A stretch of 8,942 nucleotides of DNA from Thermoleophilia bacterium (GCA_020438525.1 JAGQUL010000081.1:1-8942); one strand, 5' to 3'; shown: positions 1 through 6,817, counted from the stretch's first letter. Notes: generated from the letters alone by a model not told the origin. Program-made: numbers and translations.

Positions 1-39
1 GGACCGCCCCCGCTGGTGGTCGATTCCCGATTTCGGAGC

Positions 40-1656
40 TCAGCGACGCGACGGGCGAAGCCGCACGTGCTGCCGGAACACGCGCTTGGCGCCGTCCCGG
101 GCGGTCACGGTGGTGAGGCGTGTCACCACCAGCTGACGGTGCGTGCGGGCCACTTTCGCGCGTGCTGCACGGCTGATCGTGATGCGTGCGGTCACGCGCC
201 CGCCCTTGCCGCTCTTGCGCGTGATCAGACCGATCGTGACCGGTCCCTTGCCACGCGCACGGATGCCGAGCCGGTTGGCGTCGCGACGGCTCAGCTGGAG
301 CACGGAGCGCACGGTGCATGCGCGCGGGCAGCGCAGGAACAGCGGCACTCCGCGACGCGCCGCGAGTGCAGCGCCCATCGTGGATGCCTTGGGCGCCTTG
401 ATCCGCAGTGGCTTGGGCGGCGCCTTGGTGATCGGCACGTACGCGCCGATGCGATCGTTCGCATCGATCGGGTCGAAGGTGCTGGCCGAGGTGGTGATGT
501 CCACGTCGACCGATCCGACCGCGGTTCCATAGACCGGAACCACCACGCTTGCAGACGCGCCGCTCGCGATCGCACCGAATGCGCAGGCGACGCGATCGGC
601 GTCGCCCGAGCAGTTCGCCGGGAGCGCCACGAACCCGCCGCTGCCACGCAGCTTCAGCACGACCTGCGCGGCCCGCGACCCGCTCGGGCCGTGGTTGTCG
701 ACCTTGACCGCAAGGCCGCCCGTCCGGGTCGCCTTGATCGCGGCAGGCGACGCGACCGACACGTCGAGGTCGGCTGCGTCACCGCCATTGAGCCTCGTCT
801 CGACCCAGGTGCTGTCGACCGCTCCGGCGTCGGCATCGAAGTACGGATTGCCGGTCGGCATGTACTGGAGCGTGAGCGACGTGACCGACTGGGACGGGTC
901 GCTGAACACCACGACGAGCTCCACGGTCGCCTTGGTGCCGGGCGCCATCCCGGAGATCGGGCACAGCCACCACGTCGCGGACGTGTTCGACTTCGGTCCG
1001 CACGGCGCGCCGGTGCTGATCGTCATGCCGCGAATCGCCTGCGACGACTGGAATGTCGAGGCACGGAATCCGATCGAGCCGGATGCGAGCGGCGTGGAGC
1101 CGAGGTTCGCAATGCTGCCGCGGTAGCGCACGACGTCGCCGCGGTTGGCGCTCCGGGGGTACTCGTCGAATGCGACGCGGGGCACCTCGACGGTGCCGTC
1201 GGTGACGTGGAGCTCGAACTGGTCGCTCGTGCGTGCATCGGGCCCGTCGTCGGACGTCCGGTCCTTGGATGCGTACCCGTACATGTCGAAGGTGCCGAAC
1301 GAGTCGAGCCCGGTGGCGGGAACCCGGAACACCACGGGCACGGTCTCGCCCGATCCGATCGACGCGATGTCACAGCGAGACGACGTGACCGAGACGCAGC
1401 GCGCATCGCCGATCGGTCCGCCCAGGCCGTACGACATCACGCGCACTCCAGATGCGGCATCCGGCCCGAAGTTGGTGACGGCGAACGTGATGTCGTATGC
1501 CGCAGTGCCCTTCGCGACCGCGTGCGGTGCAGTGGCGTCGAACGTCGTGACGATGTTGCTCGCGGCACCGGCGCTTGCCGGCACGGCGCACATGACCCAT
1601 GCGGATGCCGCAAGCGCAAGCGCGCGTCCGATCCGTCGTTTCACCAACCAGCTCAT
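40..1656 (-). CDS. Exported protein with three DUF11/CARDB-like repeats and a cationic C-terminal module
   Basis: This 538-residue protein has unknown function and is probably surface or cell-wall associated. Residues 1-31 form a classical Sec signal peptide: MSWLVKRR, a hydrophobic stretch, then a likely signal peptidase site in PASAGAAS. Three beta-rich segments follow, at about 33-152, 158-290 and 296-410. Each has phrases such as VTNFGPDAASG, IANLGSTPLASG and VDNHGPSGSRAA, typical of the DUF11/CARDB type of extracellular sandwich domain. Each also carries one Cys pair (87/95, 219/232, 349/358) that could form a disulfide. Residues 413-538 are strongly basic and include LRCPRACTV (Cys443/Cys447) and a run of Arg/Lys beta strands. 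I associate this tail with secreted proteins of Thermoleophilia. The start is well supported by AAGGAG 8 nt upstream. No sortase motif or C-terminal membrane anchor is visible. The gene is divergent from glutamate dehydrogenase. Its TGA stop leaves only 39 bases to the window edge, where I see no convincing terminator. The domain-type assignment is by eye. Confidence 0.85.
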   Translation of the reverse strand: MSWLVKRRIGRALALAASAWVMCAVPASAGAASNIVTTFDATAPHAVAKGTAAYDITFAVTNFGPDAASGVRVMSYGLGGPIGDARCVSVTSSRCDIASIGSGETVPVVFRVPATGLDSFGTFDMYGYASKDRTSDDGPDARTSDQFELHVTDGTVEVPRVAFDEYPRSANRGDVVRYRGSIANLGSTPLASGSIGFRASTFQSSQAIRGMTISTGAPCGPKSNTSATWWLCPISGMAPGTKATVELVVVFSDPSQSVTSLTLQYMPTGNPYFDADAGAVDSTWVETRLNGGDAADLDVSVASPAAIKATRTGGLAVKVDNHGPSGSRAAQVVLKLRGSGGFVALPANCSGDADRVACAFGAIASGASASVVVPVYGTAVGSVDVDITTSASTFDPIDANDRIGAYVPITKAPPKPLRIKAPKASTMGAALAARRGVPLFLRCPRACTVRSVLQLSRRDANRLGIRARGKGPVTIGLITRKSGKGGRVTARITISRAARAKVARTHRQLVVTRLTTVTARDGAKRVFRQHVRLRPSRR

Positions 1657-1664
1657 TCAGCATG

Positions 1665-1670
1665 CTCCTT
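1665..1670 (-). promoter_or_regulatory. Shine-Dalgarno site of the exported protein gene
   Basis: On the minus strand AAGGAG lies 8 nt before the ATG at 1656. It is a near-perfect match to the anti-Shine-Dalgarno sequence and fixes this start. It contrasts with gdh, read the other way from the same gap, which has no such site. Confidence 0.8.
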
Positions 1671-1683
1671 GATATTTAGCGTT

Positions 1684-1758
1684 GATTCGAACAGTGTGCT
1701 GCGCGAACCTACCCATGATATGGATTCATGAACCTGTCTGAAGCAAACTGTTCGGATC
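1684..1758. repeat. Long inverted repeat with nested palindrome and direct repeat in the divergent gap
   Basis: The arms are GATTCGAACAGT at 1684-1695 and ACTGTTCGGATC at 1747-1758. They are reverse complements at 11 of 12 positions, with 51 bases between them. Inside is a smaller inverted repeat, CATGA (1714-1718) and TCATG (1726-1730), and the hexamer GAACCT occurs twice in direct orientation at 1705-1710 and 1730-1735. The element is more AT-rich than the genes around it and lies where the leftward promoter should be. It could be a binding site for a regulator serving both genes, or part of a structured leader. No regulator gene is adjacent, so which protein would bind is unknown. Confidence 0.5.
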
Positions 1759-1791
1759 GGCGACACGCCGGCCGTCCGCCTGCGAATCGTC

Positions 1792-1797
1792 TAGCAT
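1792..1797 (+). promoter_or_regulatory. Leaderless-type -10 box of gdh (TAGCAT)
   Basis: TAGCAT fits TANNNT and ends exactly 7 nt before the gdh ATG. Transcription would therefore start at or within a base or two of the start codon. No purine-rich Shine-Dalgarno sequence lies in the 20 bases before the ATG, as expected for a leaderless mRNA. I see no clear -35 hexamer at the usual distance. Confidence 0.5.
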
Positions 1798-1804
1798 CAC
1801 GCGC

Positions 1805-3094
1805 ATGAGCCCGAACACAGCAAGCACGCCGCCGGTGATGATGGAAGAGCAGATCGGGCACCACGACCCGTTCGCCGAGGTCAACTCCACCGTCTCGCGG
1901 GCCTGTGAGATCGTCGGGCTGCCCGACGACGTGCGGCAGATCTTCTGCTCGACCTACCGCGAGATCAGCGTGCAGATCCCGCTGCGTCGCCGCGACGGCT
2001 CGATCAGCGTGCTGCGCGGCTATCGCGTGCAGCACAACGGTGCGCGCGGGCCCTACAAGGGCGGCATCCGCTATCACCCGGAGGCGTCGATCTCCGAGGT
2101 GCGCGCGATGGCATCGTTGATGACGTGGAAGTGCGCGATCGTCAACCTGCCCTATGGCGGCGCCAAGGGCGGGGTGATGGTCGATCCCAAGACCCTCAAC
2201 GAGAGCGAGCTCGAGCAGCTCACCCGCCGCTTCACGCTGGCGATCAGCTACGTGCTCGGCGTGAACCGCGACGTTCCGGCGCCGGACGTGAACACGAACG
2301 CGCAGATCATGGCGTGGATCATGGATGCGTACGGCTCGCGCTACGGCCACCAGCCCGGCATCGTGACCGGCAAGCCGGTCGAGCTCGGTGGCTCGCTCGG
2401 TCGCGAGGCAGCGACCGGTCGCGGCGTGGTGAACATCGTGGCGGAGGCCGCGCACGACCTGGGCATCAAGCTCGACGGTGCGCGCGTGGCGATCCAGGGC
2501 TTCGGCAACGTGGGCTCGAACGCCGCGCGGCTCGTGCGCGAGCTCGGCTGCCACGTGGTGGCAGTGTCGGATGCGTCGGGCGGCGTGATCAACCAGTCCG
2601 GGCTCGACACCGATGCGCTGCAGACGTGGACCGCCGAGCACGGTGGCGTGGCGGGCTTCACCGAGGCTGATTCATGCACCAACGCCGAGGTGCTCGCGGC
2701 CGACTGCGACATCCTGATCCCGGCCGCGCTCTCGAACGCGATCACCGAAGACAACGTCGCCGACGTGAAGGCGCGGATGGTCGTGGAGGCCGCCAACCAC
2801 CCGCTCAGCGAGGAGGCCGACGCGGCGCTCCAGGAGATGGGCGTCACGGTCGTGCCCGACGTGCTCGCCAACGCCGGTGGCGTGACCGTGTCGTACCTCG
2901 AGTGGGTCCAGAACATCCAGCAGTACCGCTGGACCGAGGACCACGTGAACCGCGAGCTCGCGAGCGTGATGAAGCGCGCGTGGGGCGAGGTCTACGCCTA
3001 CTCGCAGGATCACCACCTGCCGCTGCGCGATGCTGCGATGTGCCTTGCCGTCGCGCGCGTGGCACGTGCCGCGAAGCTGCGCGGCTACATCTAG
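1805..3094 (+). CDS. gdhA: Glutamate dehydrogenase (Glu/Leu/Phe/Val dehydrogenase family)
   Basis: This 429-residue cytosolic enzyme should interconvert glutamate and 2-oxoglutarate plus ammonia using NAD(P). The length is normal for the hexameric family. Catalytic and substrate residues align in spacing with clostridial GDH: Lys85 in GPYKGG, Lys109 in TWKCA, Lys121 in GGAKGG and Asp161 in DVPAPD. GGSLGREAATGRG and Ser363 in NAGGVTVSYLEW favour glutamate over branched-chain or aromatic substrates. The C-terminal Rossmann domain has GFGNVG at 232-237 and an acidic Asp256 after the second strand (AVSDASGG), which leans towards NAD but does not settle it. The cofactor-side loop reads AANHPLS (329-335), where AN(G/M)PT is commoner. 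The ATG at 1805 follows a TANNNT box by 7 nt and has no Shine-Dalgarno, so translation is probably leaderless. A P450 gene starts 50 nt downstream. The exact substrate is inferred; family membership is certain. Confidence 0.96.
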   Translation: MSPNTASTPPVMMEEQIGHHDPFAEVNSTVSRACEIVGLPDDVRQIFCSTYREISVQIPLRRRDGSISVLRGYRVQHNGARGPYKGGIRYHPEASISEVRAMASLMTWKCAIVNLPYGGAKGGVMVDPKTLNESELEQLTRRFTLAISYVLGVNRDVPAPDVNTNAQIMAWIMDAYGSRYGHQPGIVTGKPVELGGSLGREAATGRGVVNIVAEAAHDLGIKLDGARVAIQGFGNVGSNAARLVRELGCHVVAVSDASGGVINQSGLDTDALQTWTAEHGGVAGFTEADSCTNAEVLAADCDILIPAALSNAITEDNVADVKARMVVEAANHPLSEEADAALQEMGVTVVPDVLANAGGVTVSYLEWVQNIQQYRWTEDHVNRELASVMKRAWGEVYAYSQDHHLPLRDAAMCLAVARVARAAKLRGYI

Positions 3095-3144
3095 GCCGAC
3101 CGCGGCGTCGTGCCGGATCTGCGTGGATCGGGCATGGACGAGCA

Positions 3145-4524
3145 ATGACGACGACCACCCCGTCGAGCGCGACCATCGACGGTCCCTCTGGTCGCGAGGC
3201 GCTGCGTCTCGCGCGTGGACTGGCCGGCGATCCCCTGCCCGTGCTGCGTGAGCTGCACGAACGCTGGGGCGACGTATCGCAGATGCGGCTGCCGGGAGCC
3301 ACGCTCGCGTTCCTGTTCCATCCCGACGACATCGAGCACGTCGTGGTCGGGCACGCACGCGACGTGGACAAGGGACGCATCCTCAAGCAGCTGCGCCCGC
3401 TGATGGGACTGCACCTGTTCACGCTCGAGGGCGCGGAGCATGCACGCCGACGCAAGATCGCGAGCGGCGTGTTCCGCCCGCGCGACCTGCCTCCGAAGGT
3501 GGCACCGGTCGTGGATGCGGTGACCGCGATGGTGGCCTCCTGGCCCGCGGATGCACCGATCGACGTGCTCGCCGAGCTCGACCTGCTCGTGATCAGCGCC
3601 GTGGGCGGCGGACTGTTCGGCCGCTCCATCGAGTCGGAGGCGCCACGCATCCAGGAGCTCGTGCACGAGCTGTACGGCTACCTTCCGTGGGCGACGAGCC
3701 CGCAGTTCGCGATCACGGGCCGCCTGCCGCTGCCACGCACCCGCAGGATGCTGCGACGACGACGTGCGCTGACCGCGATCGTCGAGTCGCTCGCGCGCGA
3801 GGCGCAGGCGCGCATCGAGGCGGGCGATACAGAGCGCGGCGACGTGGCGACGCTGCTGCTGCAGGCACACGACGAGACGGTCGACGGAGCATCGCGGCTC
3901 TCGTTCGAGCAGGTCGTGGACGAGCTCGCCGGGTTGCTCGTGGCTGCGCACGAAGGCGTGGCGCTCACGGTGACGTGGGCGCTGCACGAGCTGGCGGCGC
4001 AGCCCGAGCTGCGTGCACGGGCCGAGGCGGAGGTCGACCGGGTGCTCCAGGACGGGCGGTCGGTTGTGCCCGCCGACCTGCGCGAGCTGCCGCTGCTGCG
4101 GGCGATCGTCGACGAGTCCGTTCGCACGTACGGCTCGACGATGCTGATCCGTGGGCTGCAGGTGCCGGTCGAGCTGCCGAGCGGTGCTCGGCTCGAGCGG
4201 GGCTGGCAGGTGATCTGCGGGATGTACCAGGTGCACCGAGACCCGCGCTGGTGGCGCGAGCCGGAGCGGTTCGATCCCTCGCGCTTCGAACCCGAGGCCG
4301 GCGATCGCCCACGGTTCGCGTACTTCCCGTTCGGCGGTGGCCGACGCACGTGCATCGGCTCGCACCTCGGGCTGCAGACGTGCATGGTGATGCTCGCGCA
4401 GCTGCTTCGCGACTTCCGGCTCGAGCGCGTCGACGACGAGCCGATCGGCGTGTATTCGCAGGTGCTCGTGCGTCCGACACGGCCCATCCTGATGCGTGCG
4501 ACGGCCAGGACGCCGGCAGGATGA
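3145..4524 (+). CDS. Cytochrome P450 (soluble, atypical I-helix)
   Basis: This 459-residue heme-thiolate monooxygenase-fold protein has no N-terminal membrane segment. The visible landmarks are in order: the C-helix GAEHARRRK (His99, Arg103, heme propionate contacts); the I-helix ELAGLLVAAHEGVA, where Glu270 is kept but the usual following Thr is Gly271; the K-helix ExxR pair Glu324/Arg327; EPERF at 372-376; and the heme loop FGGGRRTCIG at 396-405 with Cys403 as heme ligand. After the Cys, the common A..E pattern is also lost (Gly409, Thr412). The substrate cannot be told from sequence. The ATG has only a weak purine stretch (GGACGAG) before it and no promoter box, so expression by read-through from gdh, 50 nt upstream, is likely. 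A terminator follows about 100 nt downstream. No ferredoxin or reductase gene is next to it, so redox partners must come from elsewhere. The missing Thr could mean substrate-assisted chemistry or a non-monooxygenase reaction. Confidence 0.95.
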   Translation: MTTTTPSSATIDGPSGREALRLARGLAGDPLPVLRELHERWGDVSQMRLPGATLAFLFHPDDIEHVVVGHARDVDKGRILKQLRPLMGLHLFTLEGAEHARRRKIASGVFRPRDLPPKVAPVVDAVTAMVASWPADAPIDVLAELDLLVISAVGGGLFGRSIESEAPRIQELVHELYGYLPWATSPQFAITGRLPLPRTRRMLRRRRALTAIVESLAREAQARIEAGDTERGDVATLLLQAHDETVDGASRLSFEQVVDELAGLLVAAHEGVALTVTWALHELAAQPELRARAEAEVDRVLQDGRSVVPADLRELPLLRAIVDESVRTYGSTMLIRGLQVPVELPSGARLERGWQVICGMYQVHRDPRWWREPERFDPSRFEPEAGDRPRFAYFPFGGGRRTCIGSHLGLQTCMVMLAQLLRDFRLERVDDEPIGVYSQVLVRPTRPILMRATARTPAG

Positions 4525-4604
4525 AACGAATTCGAGGCCGGTACCGACAATGGGGCGAGCGGGCTGTGGCCTACTCCTTGGGCGTCCGGACTGACCTCCC
4601 CGGG

Positions 4605-4616
4605 CGCACATGTGCG
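4605..4616. repeat. Perfect 12-bp palindrome CGCACATGTGCG
   Basis: This self-complementary 12-mer lies between the P450 stop and the terminator hairpin, five bases before the terminator stem. It has the size and symmetry of a dimeric regulator half-site pair, but the copy is single and it is about 90 bp upstream of the next predicted transcription start. It may equally be chance in GC-rich DNA. Confidence 0.35.
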
Positions 4617-4620
4617 AGGG

Positions 4621-4660
4621 AGGGGGCTGGAAGGACCGTCATCCGCCAGCCCCCTTTCCT
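4621..4660 (+). terminator. Rho-independent-type terminator after the gdh-P450 unit
   Basis: The stem arms AGGGGGCTGG (4621-4630) and CCAGCCCCCT (4646-4655) pair perfectly over 10 bp. The 15-nt loop can itself close by three further pairs (4633-4635 with 4642-4644). The stem runs into a short, impure T tract (TTTCCT). It sits about 97 nt after the P450 stop and before the promoter of the next gene, the right place to end the gdh-P450 transcript. The T tract is weak, as is common in high-GC actinobacteria. Confidence 0.7.
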
Positions 4661-4705
4661 ATGCTCGAAAACTCGAACCATCCTCGCGCGAGGCGGTTTC
4701 CGCGC

Positions 4706-4711
4706 TATGGT
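4706..4711 (+). promoter_or_regulatory. Leaderless-type -10 box of the second exported protein (TATGGT)
   Basis: TATGGT fits TANNNT and is followed by exactly 7 nt and then ATG at 4719, the same geometry as at gdh. This argues for the 4719 start over the in-frame ATG at 4707, which lies inside the box and has a purine stretch (GAGG) 13 nt away, too far to be a good ribosome binding site. No obvious -35 element is present. Confidence 0.45.
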
Positions 4712-4718
4712 GAGGCAC

Positions 4719-6377
4719 ATGCGAGTGCCGCCCAGCCTCGTCGTGGTCGTGGCCACGACACTCGCGGTGCTGGTCGCCCCAGCGACAGCCGCCGCCCGGG
4801 TCAATGCGTACGCCGAGGGGTCGACGAGCGTCGGCACGGCCTCGGCAGGCATGGTCCCCACCGCCACCCCGACCTACCTCGTGAAGTCGGGCGACGATAC
4901 GTTCTTCTTCTTCGTGAAGAACGACACGACGGGCTACGTCGCCGCGTGTTCGTACTGGCGGATCGACGGCGGCCCGTGGTACTTCGCGGGCACGACCGTG
5001 CCGTACTCCGTCACCGGCGGCGGGACCGACGGCTCCTTCCCGCCCGACAACCGCTGCGAGGGCCACGTGCTGCAGGCCGCAGACGAAACGTACGCGTTCG
5101 CACACCAGCTGACGCTGTCGCCCGGGCAGACCGCCGAGTTCTGCACGCGCCAGTGGGAGTTCGACGGTGGCAGCTGGAGCATCGGTGCACCGGAGGCCTG
5201 CCACTCCGTGCGAGCCGACGGCGACGAGCCCACCACGACGCTCGCGTTCTCCGACGCGACCGGCAGGACCGGTGCGACCAACAATCCCAACGGGCTGCGC
5301 GCCACCCTGACGTACGCCGACTCGAACCCGCCACGCTTCAACGGCTCGACCTATGGCGACCTGCGGCTGTGCCAGGTCCACGACCGCGACTGCCTCGCGA
5401 CGGGCGTCACCACCGATGCCTACGACCAGCTGCCGGCATGCACCAACGCGACCCAGACCGGCGCGACCACCTGGTCGTACCCCACGTGTACGTTCGACTG
5501 GTCTGGCGCAGACGCGACCGTGCATGAGTGCTTCGCGCTGTACGAGGGTGCCGAGGCCGACTCGCCGCCGTCCAACTACCCGAGCGATCCGCAGGCCGTG
5601 GCGCAGACGTTCACGCCGAGCGGCGCGGTGGCGGCCGCGTGCGGCTCGATCATCGTCGACACGATGGCACCCACCGGCACCGCCACCATCAACCGCACGA
5701 ACGTCTACGTCGGCACGAAGGTCGCCGCGAGCATCGACGCCGCGGACGAGCGATCGGGCGTGGCGAGCGTGCAGTGGACGCTCGACGGTGGCAGCGTCGG
5801 CACCGGCACGTCGGTGACGAGGTCGATCGAGTCCGGCGGCGAGCACACGTTCACCGCGACCGTGACCGACGCGGCGGGCAACGTGCACACGAGCAGCGTC
5901 ACGCTCGAGGCAAAGGCCGCGCCGCCGAAGACCACCACCAACGGTGGCGCGACCACGAACGGCGTGCACATCGATCGCGGCACGGGCACGGTCGTGCGAC
6001 CGGTGCCGCGCCCCCACCTCGACGACCACACCGGTGGCGGCGGCGTGCAGGGCGGATCGCTGCCGCGGGGCATGATGGTCGTGTCGGTGCCGCGCAGGAT
6101 CGTGCGCCACAAGCGACCTCGATACCTGCCGATGACGATCCGGGTGCGCGCGCGCAGCACGATCCGCATCACGCTCCGCCAGCAGCTTCGCAACGGCACG
6201 CAGCGCGTTCGCGCACGGTCGGGGCTCCGGTTCGTGCGCGGCGGCGTGACCGGGTTCCGGCTGCGGCTGCCGAGCTGGCGCCGGCTCGCCCCGGGCCGCT
6301 ACGTGCTCACGGTCACGCAGTACCGACCGCACCACAAGGCCGCGACCAAGCGGTTCGTGATCCGCGTGGTGCGCTAG
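4719..6377 (+). CDS. Exported Cys-rich protein with Ig-like domain and cationic C-terminal module
   Basis: This 552-residue protein has unknown function. Residues 1-26 are a Sec signal peptide (MRVPPSLVVVVATTLAV, likely cut after PATAAA). Residues 27-310 form a region I do not recognise, with ten cysteines (77, 113, 142, 161, 218, 225, 241, 257, 271, 308). The even number suits disulfides outside the cell. Aromatic stretches such as TFFFFVKND, SYWRIDGGPWYF and RQWEFDGGSW suggest a beta fold, and the last two look like an internal repeat. Residues 314-398 are a bacterial Ig-like domain (DTMAPTGTATI, then TATVTDAAGNVHTSSVTL). A Thr/Gly/Asn-rich linker runs to about 447. Residues 450-552 are very basic and end in LAPGRYVLTVTQYRPHHKAATKRFVIRVVR, a cationic beta module typical of Thermoleophilia exported proteins. 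The start at 4719 is chosen because a TANNNT box lies 7 nt upstream; ATG 4707 would add four residues. The gene follows a terminator, so it is its own unit, and converges on the cytochrome c gene with a 19-nt gap. Confidence 0.85.
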   Translation: MRVPPSLVVVVATTLAVLVAPATAAARVNAYAEGSTSVGTASAGMVPTATPTYLVKSGDDTFFFFVKNDTTGYVAACSYWRIDGGPWYFAGTTVPYSVTGGGTDGSFPPDNRCEGHVLQAADETYAFAHQLTLSPGQTAEFCTRQWEFDGGSWSIGAPEACHSVRADGDEPTTTLAFSDATGRTGATNNPNGLRATLTYADSNPPRFNGSTYGDLRLCQVHDRDCLATGVTTDAYDQLPACTNATQTGATTWSYPTCTFDWSGADATVHECFALYEGAEADSPPSNYPSDPQAVAQTFTPSGAVAAACGSIIVDTMAPTGTATINRTNVYVGTKVAASIDAADERSGVASVQWTLDGGSVGTGTSVTRSIESGGEHTFTATVTDAAGNVHTSSVTLEAKAAPPKTTTNGGATTNGVHIDRGTGTVVRPVPRPHLDDHTGGGGVQGGSLPRGMMVVSVPRRIVRHKRPRYLPMTIRVRARSTIRITLRQQLRNGTQRVRARSGLRFVRGGVTGFRLRLPSWRRLAPGRYVLTVTQYRPHHKAATKRFVIRVVR

Positions 6378-6396
6378 CTGCGCACTGCCGCGGTCG

Positions 6397-6756
6397 CTAC
6401 TTCGACGATGCTTCCGACACGTACGATGCGACCGCGTCGGCCTGCTCGCCCTCGAGCAGGTTCGGGGGCATCGCGCCGCCGCCCGTCTCGATCTGCGATC
6501 GCACGCGATCCACCGACAGGTCCTTGCCGGTGAGCTTCGGCCCCACGCTGCCGCTCGTGCCGGCAGCGTCGAGCGCGTGGCAGCCACCACAGGTGCTCGT
6601 GAACAGGGCCTTGCCGTCGAGGTCGGACCCACCGGACTTCCCGGATCCACCGGAGTCGCCGGAATCGTCGTCGCCTCCACCACAGCCGGCCACGAGCATC
6701 GCGGCAGCAAGCAACAGGACCAGGAACGTCATCGGGTGTCGCAGTCGAGCAGTCAT
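6397..6756 (-). CDS. Small c-type cytochrome lipoprotein
   Basis: This 119-residue electron carrier is predicted to sit on the outer face of the membrane. Residues 1-25 form a lipoprotein signal ending in the lipobox LVAGC, with Cys25 as the lipidated residue. A Gly/Asp/Ser-rich tether (26-45) follows, then a class I cytochrome c domain of about 70 residues. The heme site is CGGCH at 56-60 (Cys56, Cys59, His60), and the likely sixth ligand is Met96 in GGGAMPPN, a typical context. GPKLTGKDL after the heme site is also usual for the family. The start is set at 6756 because GAGAAGG lies 5 nt upstream. An in-frame ATG at 6783 would put extra residues before a normal lipoprotein signal. The gene lies 61 nt behind ctaB on the same strand. 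It probably passes electrons to a terminal oxidase, which is inferred from the neighbour. There is no room for a terminator before the converging gene. Confidence 0.93.
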   Translation of the reverse strand: MTARLRHPMTFLVLLLAAAMLVAGCGGGDDDSGDSGGSGKSGGSDLDGKALFTSTCGGCHALDAAGTSGSVGPKLTGKDLSVDRVRSQIETGGGAMPPNLLEGEQADAVASYVSEASSK

Positions 6757-6761
6757 GACGC

Positions 6762-6768
6762 CCTTCTC
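6762..6768 (-). promoter_or_regulatory. Shine-Dalgarno site of the cytochrome c gene
   Basis: GAGAAGG on the minus strand lies 5 nt before the ATG at 6756. It decides the start in favour of MTARLRH over the in-frame ATG nine codons upstream. Confidence 0.7.
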
Positions 6769-6817
6769 ACCACTTGGCGGCACGCTGAACCCCCGTCGGA
6801 TCCTCGAACCGCTGCGG

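Noticed and set aside
1..39. Hairpin CCGA-AA-TCGG downstream of the first gene
   Set aside because: The stem is too short, with a two-base loop and no T tract, so it does not support a terminator call.
16..1731. 571-codon plus-strand open frame opposite the first exported protein
   Set aside because: Its translation is Arg/His/Gly-rich with no recognisable domain or signal, while the opposite strand has a signal peptide, domain repeats and an AAGGAG site. Long antisense frames are expected in DNA this GC-rich.
2674..3144. In-frame upstream extension of the P450 into gdh
   Set aside because: The extra residues would be an out-of-frame reading of the glutamate dehydrogenase gene. P450 homology begins just after the ATG at 3145.
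3091..4611. 506-codon minus-strand open frame opposite the P450
   Set aside because: The true strand holds every P450 signature motif. The antisense translation is low-complexity and basic.
3687..4718. Long upstream extension of the second exported protein frame
   Set aside because: It crosses the P450 gene out of frame, the palindrome and the terminator. A normal signal peptide begins at 4719.
6378..6396. Possible bidirectional terminator between the converging genes
   Set aside because: The 19-nt gap holds only a weak, interrupted inverted repeat involving the two stop codons and no T run.
4659..6710. 683-codon minus-strand open frame opposite the second exported protein
   Set aside because: The composition is that of an antisense shadow (Arg, Ala, Gly, Val and His throughout), it overlaps the real cytochrome c gene, and no motif is visible.
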